Positions 1 to 6,022 of a DNA stretch of 9,558 nt are shown piece after piece (the first letter of the stretch is position 1; each line of letters starts with the position of its first letter). The notes beneath the pieces are model-generated. The model searched no databases. It saw only the letters and a list, made by a program, of their open reading frames with translations, and was not told the DNA's origin. The translations under genes and the position numbers were made by a program. Source of the stretch: Phocaeicola sp. (lineage in GTDB: Bacteria > Bacteroidota > Bacteroidia > Bacteroidales > Bacteroidaceae). The stretch lies in the NCBI GenBank assembly GCA_020026225.1, contig JAHHQU010000076.1, forward strand, positions 1 to 9,558, in the 5' to 3' direction.

Positions 1-49
1 CTCCACTGGTGTTTGAGACCAGCGCGTCTACCGATTCCGCCATCTGGGC
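1..49 (-). tRNA. tRNA-Leu (anticodon CAA), 5' part only
   Basis: Read on the minus strand from base 49, this is the 5' half of a class II tRNA. It has acceptor strand GCCCAGA, then TG, a D arm with the AATCGGTAGAC loop typical of bacterial leucine tRNAs, and an anticodon stem CTGGT/ACCAG around the 7-base loop CTCAAAC. The anticodon is therefore CAA, which reads UUG leucine codons. The variable arm begins with GTGGAG and the gene runs off the left edge, so the long variable arm, the T arm and the 3' acceptor strand cannot be checked. A good promoter lies 27 bases upstream. Leucine identity rests on the anticodon together with the Leu-type D arm. Confidence 0.93.
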
Positions 50-75
50 AACTCGTTTTATTTTCGATTGCGATG

Positions 76-106
76 CAAAGGTACGCATTTTTTTTGATAC
101 CTGCAA
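76..106 (-). promoter_or_regulatory. Bacteroidales promoter for tRNA-Leu
   Basis: On the minus strand the -7 box TACCTTTG lies at 83-76, and a -33 TTG (within TTGCAG) lies at 106-104, 20 nt apart. This matches the known Bacteroides pattern TTTG-N19-21-TAnnTTTG. The expected start site is around 68-71, about 20 nt before the tRNA 5' end. The sequence around the -7 box is also found in the rRNA promoter near 9337. Confidence 0.8.
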
Positions 107-225
107 TAGCTGATGCGATTTTTTTTAAAAAAAGTTGAAAATAACACTATTTATGTGTTTTTACACGCTCTAATATCGAAATAAGGTTTATATTAGCATA
201 AACTTTTAAGAGAATCTAATTCATA

Positions 226-1272
226 ATGGGAAATAAGAATTTTTATTGTATTATTATGGCCGGTGGCATGGGTCGTCGTTTTTGGCCATATAGTCGTAAA
301 AATCTGCCAAAACAGTTTCTAGACTTTTTTGGGTGTGGAGAAACCTTGTTAAGACAGACGTATAATCGATATAAGAAGATCATACCTCCTGAAAATATTT
401 TTGTAACTACATATTGTGATTATAAGGATCTGGTTTGCGAACAGCTGCCAGAACTTGATCCTTCTCAAATCTTTATAGAAGAAGAACGAAGGAATACAGC
501 TCCTTCGTTGGCTCATGCTTCTCATCTGATTCATAAGATGAATCCGAATGCAACGATAGTCATTTCGCCATCCGATCAGCTTATTCTTAAGATGGATGAG
601 TTTGAGCGTTCCATCTTGGAAGGTTTGGAGTTTGCATCTACTTCAGGAAAATTGGTGAATTTGGGAATCAAGCCGACTCGTCCCGACACGAATTATGGGT
701 ATATCCAAATTGAAGACGATGGCAGTGAGGGAATATTTCATAAGGTAAAGACCTTTGTAGAGAAGCCTGAGGCGGATTTTGCAGAAGTGTTTGTGCAAAG
801 CAATGAATTCTTCTGGAATTCGGGAATTTTCATCTGGCATATCGATACGATTCTGAAAGCTTTCCACATTAATATGTCGGAAATATGTCCTAAATTGGAA
901 AGTGAATCGCCGGACTTTTCTTCTTGCCCGAACATATCCATTGATTCCAGCATCATGGAGAAGTCGGATAATGTGTACCTGCAAGTCTGTCATTTCGGAT
1001 GGGCCGATATCGGTTCTTGGGAATCATTGTATGATGCCTTGCCGAAGGATAAGGAAAAGAATGTGATTATCAACAGCAACACGATGCTTTATAATAGTGA
1101 GAACAATATTGTGCTGATGCCTGAGGATAAGCTGGCGGTTATTGACGGCTTGGAAGGCTATCTGGTGGCAGAACATGAGAATGTGTTGTTAATCTGCAAG
1201 AAGGATGATCAGAAGGCTATTCGCAAATACGTGAATGATGTAGAAATGAAGTTTGGCGAAAAATATTCGTGA
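226..1272 (+). CDS. manC: Mannose-1-phosphate guanylyltransferase (GDP-mannose pyrophosphorylase)
   Basis: Cytosolic enzyme that makes GDP-mannose from mannose 1-phosphate and GTP, the donor for mannose and (via GDP-fucose) fucose in surface glycans. The 348-residue protein opens with the nucleotidyltransferase signature GGMGRRFWPYSR...PKQF (residues 13-31), whose Lys29 is the expected catalytic lysine. It continues with SPSDQ (114-118, metal-binding Asp), FVEKP (177-181), WNSGIFIW (197-204) and DIGSW (261-265). It is the short single-domain form and lacks the fused phosphomannose isomerase domain of long ManC proteins. The ATG at 226 places the signature near the N-terminus, as is usual. No glycosyltransferase or flippase genes are adjacent, so this looks like a stand-alone housekeeping copy rather than part of a capsule locus. 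No clear -7 box was found in the 176-nt gap upstream. Confidence 0.93.
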   Translation: MGNKNFYCIIMAGGMGRRFWPYSRKNLPKQFLDFFGCGETLLRQTYNRYKKIIPPENIFVTTYCDYKDLVCEQLPELDPSQIFIEEERRNTAPSLAHASHLIHKMNPNATIVISPSDQLILKMDEFERSILEGLEFASTSGKLVNLGIKPTRPDTNYGYIQIEDDGSEGIFHKVKTFVEKPEADFAEVFVQSNEFFWNSGIFIWHIDTILKAFHINMSEICPKLESESPDFSSCPNISIDSSIMEKSDNVYLQVCHFGWADIGSWESLYDALPKDKEKNVIINSNTMLYNSENNIVLMPEDKLAVIDGLEGYLVAEHENVLLICKKDDQKAIRKYVNDVEMKFGEKYS

Positions 1273-1314
1273 TTTCGGAAGTTGGTAAGTGCAGCTCCGT
1301 TTATTTAATGAAAA

Positions 1315-1779
1315 ATGGAATTGATTCAGATAAGAGAATTAACGACTTATAATGCTCAAATGGTCCAGACGGTCGACAGGCTGCTGGACCAGCTTGTTTT
1401 ACCGCATGAGACTTTTACCGAAGAGGCCCTGCGGAATTTGGTGTCTTCTCCGGCTTGCCATTTGTTCTTCTTGTATGTAGGTGATGTGGTGGCTGGCATG
1501 ATGACACTCGGTTCGTATTCCAGTCCTGTCGGAACGAAGTATTGGGTGGAGGATGTGGTAGTGGATTGTAAGTATAGAGGACGTTCGTACGGACGTCGTC
1601 TGGTAGACTATGCGATAGATTATATACGTAAGCAGGGGAAGGCAATGTTGATGCTGACTTCACGCCCGTCTCGGGTTGAAGCAAATCGCCTGTATCAGTC
1701 TGTTGGTTTCCAACCCAAGCAGACCAATGTATATATAATGGAGTTCTCGGGTGATGGGCTTGAAGATAAGAAAGAATAA
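1315..1779 (+). CDS. GNAT-family N-acetyltransferase
   Basis: A 154-residue protein with the GNAT fold pattern. The central part VGDVVAGMMTLG...YWVEDVVVD gives strands 3-4. It is followed by the acetyl-CoA pyrophosphate-binding loop YRGRSYGRRLVDYAIDYI, and the C-terminal EANRLYQSVGFQ is the usual motif B (N-x-x-Y-x-x-x-G-F). The loop deviates from the consensus R/Q-x-x-G-x-G/A because Ser replaces the first Gly of that pattern; the last Gly is present. The acetylated substrate cannot be told from sequence; GNATs act on amines of proteins, antibiotics, polyamines or amino sugars. The gene starts 42 nt after manC, and its TAA overlaps the ATG of the next gene by one base (TAATG), so co-transcription and coupled translation with the acyltransferase are likely. 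Confidence 0.85.
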   Translation: MELIQIRELTTYNAQMVQTVDRLLDQLVLPHETFTEEALRNLVSSPACHLFFLYVGDVVAGMMTLGSYSSPVGTKYWVEDVVVDCKYRGRSYGRRLVDYAIDYIRKQGKAMLMLTSRPSRVEANRLYQSVGFQPKQTNVYIMEFSGDGLEDKKE

Positions 1780-2738
1780 TGGCTGTGAGTATGTCTAAAC
1801 GTGTTGGGGAGTACGATTTTCTCAAATGCGTCTTCATCTTGTTGATGGTGGCTTTCCATCTGGTTTATATCAGTGAAAAATATCCTTATGCGAAGGAACT
1901 GGTATATACGTTCCATGTTCCGGCCTTTCTTTTCTTGTCGGGCTTTCTGATGAATGTTGATAAGAAGGTGCTTGATTTTCTACGTTCCATGTTTTGGATC
2001 TTTGTTCCTTATGTAATAATGGAATGCGGTTATGTAGGGATGTCGGCAGTGCTGCCGGTAAGAGAGAGGATTGATCATCTGACTTTTCAAGTACTCGTAG
2101 AAAAGGTACTTCTGCATCCGATGGGACCTTATTGGTACTTGCATACGCTGTTGGTGTCTGGAGTGGCTTATTTTGGTGTTTGGCAATTGATGCGGATCAG
2201 TAAAACGCTTTTCCCGAAACTGGTGGTTTTGTCATTGGTCTTTGCAGGTTTGTCGTATAAGGTGGAATTGTTGTCGCCTTCAAGTGCTTTGTATTTTGTA
2301 TTGGGCGTTTCTTTGAAGCAGACAGGAGTTCCGTTCACTTCTTTTTTTCGTGCCTCAGGTTGGGCTTTGATCCCATTTGTCCTTTTGGCTGCTTATCCTG
2401 TAAATTTTGACCGATATACTTTGCCTGGACTTTTGATAACCTATCTGGCTATTTGTCTGGTATTGGCTGTTTATCAGTTACTCCCTCGTTTTATTCAGTG
2501 CTTTGGAGAAGGGATAGGAAGGCATTCTTTACTTCTATTGCTCTTTTCTCCTCTGTTTACCATGGCTGTGAAGCCTTTGGTTCCAGTACTCTCTTTTGAT
2601 GTGACAGGTATGCTCTTTCTGGTTACATCATTGTGCGTTACAGTGATTGGATGCTTGGGTATTGGTTGGGGAATGGATAAGTTGGGAATGTCTCGTTTCT
2701 TTTTCGGAAGAGAGAAGGTGCTGTCACCTGCTGAATGA
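1779..2738 (+). CDS. Acyltransferase family 3 integral membrane protein
   Basis: A 319-residue polytopic membrane protein of the acyltransferase-3 family (OatA/WecH/NodX type), whose members O-acylate cell-surface sugars or peptidoglycan using acyl-CoA. The N-terminus EYDFLKCVFILLMVAFH carries the family's K/R-x10-H motif (Lys16, His27) in the first membrane helix. It is followed by FHVPAFLFLSGFLM and YWYLHTLLVSGVAYF, both typical of the family. About ten hydrophobic segments are visible. The ATG at 1779 overlaps the GNAT stop codon; an alternative in-frame ATG lies at 1791 (MSKRVGEYDF). With manC and the GNAT upstream, a role in decorating surface glycans is plausible but inferred. The substrate is unknown. 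A weak AGGTG/CACCT hairpin at the very end of the gene lacks a T-run. Confidence 0.85.
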   Translation: MAVSMSKRVGEYDFLKCVFILLMVAFHLVYISEKYPYAKELVYTFHVPAFLFLSGFLMNVDKKVLDFLRSMFWIFVPYVIMECGYVGMSAVLPVRERIDHLTFQVLVEKVLLHPMGPYWYLHTLLVSGVAYFGVWQLMRISKTLFPKLVVLSLVFAGLSYKVELLSPSSALYFVLGVSLKQTGVPFTSFFRASGWALIPFVLLAAYPVNFDRYTLPGLLITYLAICLVLAVYQLLPRFIQCFGEGIGRHSLLLLLFSPLFTMAVKPLVPVLSFDVTGMLFLVTSLCVTVIGCLGIGWGMDKLGMSRFFFGREKVLSPAE

Positions 2739-2744
2739 ACTGCA

Positions 2745-2874
2745 ATGAAACAGTTTTTGCGAAACGTTTGCACACGCGTTGCCCTTGCAGCAGGATGAGC
2801 GAATGGCTTCCTCTTTTGTTCGCGAGGCGATTTATCTCCTTTTACTGGACAGAACATCGGATTCAAAGGAGTGA
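2745..2874 (+). pseudogene. Possible frameshifted tiny ORF (unrecognised)
   Basis: ATG at 2745 begins MKQFLRN and soon stops. If one T is removed from the TTTTT run at 2754-2758, the frame continues to the TGA at 2872-2874 and gives a 42-residue peptide starting MKQFCETFAHALPLQQDE and ending in LLLLDRTSDSKE. The downstream part (from about 2758) reads like real protein, with an amphipathic helix-like segment containing REAIYLLLLDR. It could instead be translated alone from the ATG at 2803 (23 residues). An overlapping 60-residue frame (2735-2917) starts inside the acyltransferase stop but has an implausible composition. I do not recognise any of these products. It may be a decayed gene, a sequencing slip in a homopolymer, or chance. 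Confidence 0.22.
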
Positions 2875-2942
2875 GCAACTTTCAGAGTGGGGATTGGTCG
2901 TAGAAAATTTATTTTAATAGATGACCATATTGTAAAAACATG

Positions 2943-2950
2943 TATATTTG
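2943..2950 (+). promoter_or_regulatory. Candidate -7 box for ftnA
   Basis: TATATTTG matches the Bacteroides -7 consensus TAnnTTTG exactly. No good TTTG is found 19-21 nt upstream, so the -33 element is weak or absent. The expected start near 2957 would give ftnA a leader of about 75 nt. I saw no clear iron or peroxide regulator site. Confidence 0.5.
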
Positions 2951-3031
2951 TAAGCCTTATGCCGATTGAATTTTTCATTGACATCTATTATTATTGAATG
3001 ACATTCGTTTAAACCTAAAAAATATAGAATT

Positions 3032-3517
3032 ATGATTTCAGAAAAATTACAGGATGCTATCAATGCTCAGATCAATGCTGAGATGTGGTCTTCTAATCTT
3101 TATCTTTCTATGGCATTCTTTCTTCAGAAAGAAGGTTATGACGGCTTTGCAGCTTGGATGAAAAAACAGTCTCAAGAAGAATTGGCTCATGCTTATAACT
3201 TGGCAGATTATCTTTTGAAACGTGGTGGCGTAGCAAAGGTTGACAAATTGGAAGTTGTTCCACAAGAATGGGAAAGCTTGCTGGATCTGTTTGAGAATGT
3301 TTACAAACATGAATGTCATGTTTCTGAATTGATTGATAAATTGGTTGATGTAGCTCATGAAGTGAAGGATAAAGCCAGTCAAGATTTCTTGTGGGGTTAT
3401 GTCCGTGAACAAGTGGAAGAAGAAGCTTCAGCCAATAGCATTGTAGAAAAGTTGAAACGTTGTGGCGATCATGCTGGTATCTTGTTCTTGGACGAAAGAT
3501 TAGGACAGCGTAAGTAA
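3032..3517 (+). CDS. ftnA: Non-haem ferritin
   Basis: Iron-storage protein that oxidises Fe(II) and stores it as a mineral inside a 24-subunit cytosolic shell. The 161-residue length is typical of bacterial ferritins. The ferroxidase residues fall at the same positions as in E. coli FtnA: Glu17, Tyr24, Glu50, His53 (EELAH), Glu94 (KHEC), Glu126, Gln127 and Glu130. No haem-binding Met of bacterioferritin type is evident in the expected helix, so this is FtnA rather than Bfr. Coding begins MISEKLQDAINAQINAEMWSS, the normal N-terminus. The gene has its own candidate promoter and ends with a strong terminator (3554-3597), so it is probably monocistronic. In Bacteroides, ferritin is known to respond to iron and oxygen; no specific operator is recognised here. 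Confidence 0.96.
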   Translation: MISEKLQDAINAQINAEMWSSNLYLSMAFFLQKEGYDGFAAWMKKQSQEELAHAYNLADYLLKRGGVAKVDKLEVVPQEWESLLDLFENVYKHECHVSELIDKLVDVAHEVKDKASQDFLWGYVREQVEEEASANSIVEKLKRCGDHAGILFLDERLGQRK

Positions 3518-3553
3518 GACGTTATCTATAATAAATAGAACGATGGTATATTG

Positions 3554-3597
3554 CCTGCATCGGATTCCTTTCAAAGGGAGGACGGTGCAGGTTTTTT
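3554..3597 (+). terminator. Rho-independent terminator after ftnA
   Basis: CCTGCATCG (3554-3562) pairs with CGGTGCAGG (3583-3591) through nine base pairs including one G-T. An inner CCTTT/AAAGG pairing extends the stem, and six T residues follow (3592-3597). It sits 37 nt after the ftnA stop. Confidence 0.88.
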
Positions 3598-3631
3598 ATG
3601 TGGAAAAGTAAGAATATGCAGAATATTCTTT

Positions 3632-3639
3632 TATCTTTG
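3632..3639 (+). promoter_or_regulatory. Candidate -7 box for the methyltransferase-adenosyltransferase unit
   Basis: TATCTTTG is an exact TAnnTTTG match, 27 nt before the in-frame ATG at 3667. The -33 region (about 3609-3612, TAAG) is poor. The box lies just after the ftnA terminator, where a new transcription unit must begin. Its position argues against translation starting at the ATG at 3598. Confidence 0.6.
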
Positions 3640-3666
3640 CTTAAGAAAAATAAAAGAATCAATGTT

Positions 3667-4347
3667 ATGACAAATATACTGGTAAGAGCCTGTAATTGGT
3701 TTTGCCGCTTTCGTCATCGTCGTGGGTATGGTGTACATTCACCTTCCGACTTTTTTCTCATTACTTTTGTAATCTATGAGCAATGGCCTTTTTATGCCTA
3801 TTCTGTATTGCATGGGTTGCGAAAACGCGTGGAGCATTTGCCGCATTATCGGGAGAAGGTTGATAAGTTGTTGTTGCGGCTCGTTAACTATCTTCAACCG
3901 TCGCATTTGTTTGAGCTAGGTACGGGTAGTGGCCTTAGTACATGTTATATGGCGGCTGGAAACGTAAAGATGGCTGTTACTTCTTGGGATTCGAAAGTTG
4001 CAGAAGAAGTGAAACAGCCCGTACCCGTCACACAGGCAGTCTGTTATTGTCAGGGAGGTGTGGATGAGGCTTGCGAGGCATGGAAAAAACTGTCCCCATC
4101 CAAGGTTATGGTACATATTGCTCATACATCCCTGTATAAAGAAGCGTATGAGCAACTTGTTTCAATGGCTGATTCGAAGACGTGTTTTGTGATTGGTACT
4201 CCGTATGCCGATGAAGCTAAAAAGAAATGGTGGAAAGAAGTCATAGCTGACCCTCGTACAGGAGTGACTTTCGACTTATACGATATTGGACTGGTCTTCT
4301 TCGACAAGCAGCGTGTGAAAGAACATCGTGTGGTAAATTTCCTTTAA
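3667..4347 (+). CDS. Class I SAM-dependent methyltransferase (O-methyltransferase-like)
   Basis: A 226-residue protein, counting from the ATG at 3667. The N-terminus carries a conserved RGYGVHSPSDFFLITFVIYE segment known to me from Bacteroidales proteins of this kind. SAM-binding motif I follows at about residues 81-89 (LFELGTGSG), with a likely motif II acidic residue in VTSWDSK (about residue 108). The C-terminal half is Rossmann-like but has no clear catalytic motif, so the substrate is unknown. An upstream in-frame ATG at 3598 would give 249 residues, but that start abuts the T-run of the ftnA terminator and precedes the -7 box at 3632. Start site 3667 is therefore preferred. The cobalamin adenosyltransferase gene begins 21 nt downstream, so the two are probably co-transcribed. 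A link between the two functions is not evident. Confidence 0.78.
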   Translation: MTNILVRACNWFCRFRHRRGYGVHSPSDFFLITFVIYEQWPFYAYSVLHGLRKRVEHLPHYREKVDKLLLRLVNYLQPSHLFELGTGSGLSTCYMAAGNVKMAVTSWDSKVAEEVKQPVPVTQAVCYCQGGVDEACEAWKKLSPSKVMVHIAHTSLYKEAYEQLVSMADSKTCFVIGTPYADEAKKKWWKEVIADPRTGVTFDLYDIGLVFFDKQRVKEHRVVNFL

Positions 4348-4368
4348 TACCTTAAAATACCTGAATCT

Positions 4369-4941
4369 ATGAAAAAAAGTAAGATTTATACAGGAACAGG
4401 TGATGCTGGAACCACTTCCCTGATAGGTGGAGTGCGAGTAGATAAAACCGATGAACGCTTGGAGGCTTATGGTACAATTGACGAACTGAATTCTTTTTTG
4501 GGAATGTTGATATCCTTGATAGAAGATGACAAGGAGTCGATTGAACTTCTGTTGTTCGTGCAGCATAAATTGTTTTCTGTAGGAGCTTATTTGGCCACGG
4601 ACCAAAAGAAATCTTCTCGACTTTCAGCTCTTTCGTTAGTAGATGAAGATGTGTCTCGCTTGGAAGAGGCGATTGACCGTTTGGACAGTTCTTTGCCGCC
4701 ACTAAAGGCATTTGTTCTTCCTGGAGGAAGCTATCCTGCTTCTGTCTGCCATGTCTGCCGTACGGTTTGTAGAAGGGCTGAACGACGCATCTTGGTTCTT
4801 GAACAGCATGAAATTTGTGTCATAGAACCTGCGTATAAGCGTTTTATCAATAGATTATCGGATTATTTGTTCATTTTGTCAAGAAAGTTAAATCATTTAA
4901 CACATACAGAGGAAATATATTGGATAAACTCTTGCAAATGA
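4369..4941 (+). CDS. PduO-type ATP:cob(I)alamin adenosyltransferase
   Basis: Transfers the adenosyl group of ATP to cob(I)alamin to make adenosylcobalamin, the cofactor of methylmalonyl-CoA mutase and related radical enzymes. The 190-residue protein has the family's N-terminal ATP-binding motif TGTGDAGTTSL (residues 8-18). It also has RLEAYGTIDELNSFLG, the central FVLPGGSYPASVCHVCRTVC followed by RRAERR, and the C-terminal NRLSDYLFILSRK. This is the PduO/MMAB trimeric type, not CobA or EutT. No propanediol or ethanolamine genes are nearby, so it serves as a general B12 enzyme, consistent with B12 salvage in Bacteroides. The last codons overlap the -33 element of the next promoter. Confidence 0.94.
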   Translation: MKKSKIYTGTGDAGTTSLIGGVRVDKTDERLEAYGTIDELNSFLGMLISLIEDDKESIELLLFVQHKLFSVGAYLATDQKKSSRLSALSLVDEDVSRLEEAIDRLDSSLPPLKAFVLPGGSYPASVCHVCRTVCRRAERRILVLEQHEICVIEPAYKRFINRLSDYLFILSRKLNHLTHTEEIYWINSCK

Positions 4942-4961
4942 AATAATTTATTATACTTTTG
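4932..4961 (+). promoter_or_regulatory. Near-consensus Bacteroidales promoter for the DUF2795-type gene
   Basis: TTG at 4932-4934 and TACTTTTG at 4954-4961 are separated by 19 nt, matching TTTG-N19-21-TAnnTTTG. The -33 lies in the final codons of the adenosyltransferase gene. The expected start is about 4968, giving a 37-nt leader. Confidence 0.78.
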
Positions 4962-5004
4962 TCGGGCAAAATATAAATGTAAAACTTTTTAAAACGAGTA
5001 TACT

Positions 5005-5226
5005 ATGTATTGGACATTGGAATTGGCCTCAAAATTGGAAGATGCGCCTTGGCCAGCAACAAAAGATGAGTTGATTGATTACGCTATGCGTTCAGGTGCA
5101 CCAATGGAAGTGATTGAAAACCTTCAAGAAATGGAAGATGAAGGTGAAATATATGAATGTATAGAAGATATATGGCCGGATTATCCTAGTAAAGAAGACT
5201 TTTTCTTCAACGAAGAAGAATATTAA
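5005..5226 (+). CDS. Small acidic DUF2795-type protein
   Basis: A 73-residue protein beginning MYWTLELASKLEDAPWPATK, which I recognise as the DUF2795 type of Bacteroidales (YWTLELASxLEDAPWPATKDELIDYA). No biochemical function is established for it as far as I know. It is strikingly acidic: 22 Asp/Glu against four Lys/Arg, with an acidic aromatic tail (EDFFFNEEEY). It contains no signal peptide or membrane segment, so it should be cytosolic. The gene stands alone between a near-consensus promoter and an excellent terminator, suggesting strong independent expression. DUF2795 members have a helical fold that might bind a partner protein, but that is inference. Confidence 0.88.
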   Translation: MYWTLELASKLEDAPWPATKDELIDYAMRSGAPMEVIENLQEMEDEGEIYECIEDIWPDYPSKEDFFFNEEEY

Positions 5227-5255
5227 TGGCCTAATAATAGGATAAGTTATTAAGT

Positions 5256-5301
5256 ATCAGCGGGACAGACAACATTTATTTGTTTGTCCCGCTGATTTTT
5301 T
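5256..5301 (+). terminator. Strong Rho-independent terminator
   Basis: The 17-nt arm at 5256-5272 (ATCAGCGGGACAGACAA) pairs with 5280-5296 over its whole length with a single G-T wobble. The loop is the 7 nt CATTTAT, and the stem leads into a T-run ending at 5301. It closes the DUF2795-type gene 30 nt after its stop. Confidence 0.95.
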
Positions 5302-5460
5302 ATGGTCTTAAGCGGCGTGATATTTTTGTTTGATTAGACCGACAAATTCTTTTCTTTATTCATCTTTAGATCATTAGCCGGTGAAAATAATAAGTCGCTC
5401 TGTCGTTTATGATTCGATTTAGCAAATAAAAGTTATAAAATAAATATTTTGTTTAGGATA

Positions 5461-5492
5461 TTTGTACCTCTTTTGTGAAACTTGTATTTTTG
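5461..5492 (+). promoter_or_regulatory. Promoter for the thioredoxin gene
   Basis: TTTG at 5461-5464 and TATTTTTG at 5485-5492 are 20 nt apart, an exact fit to the Bacteroides -33/-7 pattern. The predicted start is about 5499, giving a 40-nt leader. The rest of the 5302-5540 gap is A/T-rich; a second TATTTTTG at 5321-5328 has no matching -33. Confidence 0.8.
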
Positions 5493-5540
5493 AAAAGATT
5501 TCAAAGAATGTAATTAGTAACAAACGAACAACAAATCATT

Positions 5541-6014
5541 ATGAAGAAACTTTTATTATTATTGCTTGCTGTATTCTCTTTGGGTGCTGCTTGTACTAAC
5601 GCGTCAAATAAATCAAATGAAACTTCTGAAGTTGCTGCAAAAAAACAGTCTAAAGTCATCCGATTGAATAAAGAGGGTTTTAAAGCGAAGGTTTACGATT
5701 ATGAAAAGAACGCGAAGGAGTGGATTTATGAAGGTGATAAACCGGCTATCGTAGATTTTTATGCTACATGGTGTGGTCCTTGCAAGAGAGTGGCTCCTAT
5801 TCTGGAAGAATTGGCTGAAGAATATGACGGCAAAATTGTTATTTATAAAGTAGACACGGATAGGGAACCGGAATTGGCCAAGGCTTTCGGCATTACCAGC
5901 ATTCCTACTTTATTGTTCATTCCTAAGGCGGGCGAACCGCAAGCGACTCAAGGTGCTTTGCCAAAGGAAGCTTTTAAAAAGGCGATTGAAGAATTCTTGT
6001 TAGGCAACAAGTGA
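5541..6014 (+). CDS. Exported thioredoxin (TrxP-like lipoprotein)
   Basis: A 157-residue thioredoxin with an N-terminal export signal, so it should reduce or oxidise disulfides outside the cytoplasm. Residues 1-17 form a Lys-Lys plus Leu-rich signal ending LGAA before Cys18, which would be the lipidated cysteine. The -3 position is Gly rather than the usual Leu/Ala, so lipidation is likely but not certain. A polar linker (about 19-45) leads to the thioredoxin domain with VDFYATWCGPCK (active site Cys78-Gly-Pro-Cys81) and the cis-proline loop SIPT (Pro122). The overall sequence resembles, from memory, the periplasmic TrxP of Bacteroides fragilis, hence the suggested name. It has its own promoter and converges on the minus-strand gene, with only 8 nt between stop codons and no clear terminator. 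Confidence 0.92.
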   Translation: MKKLLLLLLAVFSLGAACTNASNKSNETSEVAAKKQSKVIRLNKEGFKAKVYDYEKNAKEWIYEGDKPAIVDFYATWCGPCKRVAPILEELAEEYDGKIVIYKVDTDREPELAKAFGITSIPTLLFIPKAGEPQATQGALPKEAFKKAIEEFLLGNK

Positions 6015-6022
6015 GAATAAGC

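Noticed and set aside
1415..1837. 140-residue minus-strand ORF opposite the GNAT gene
   Set aside because: It lies wholly against well-supported plus-strand genes, is rich in Pro, His and Thr as antisense shadows often are, and shows no domain.
226..2738. manC and two acyltransferases as a capsular polysaccharide locus
   Set aside because: No glycosyltransferase, flippase, polymerase or UpxY/UpxZ-like regulator is present, and a tRNA and ferritin flank the group.
2495..2878. 127-residue minus-strand ORF over the acyltransferase end
   Set aside because: Antisense to a membrane protein gene, with low-complexity basic composition and no promoter or motif.
2735..2917. 60-residue ORF overlapping the acyltransferase stop codon (ATGA)
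   Set aside because: The overlap suggests coupling, but the product is rich in Arg, Cys and Trp, has no recognisable motif, and reads across a frame that looks more protein-like one base over. Treated as a shadow of the possible broken ORF.
5321..5328. TATTTTTG as a second promoter -7 box upstream of the thioredoxin gene
   Set aside because: No TTTG or TTG lies 19-21 nt upstream and it follows directly after a terminator T-run; the promoter at 5461-5492 fits much better.
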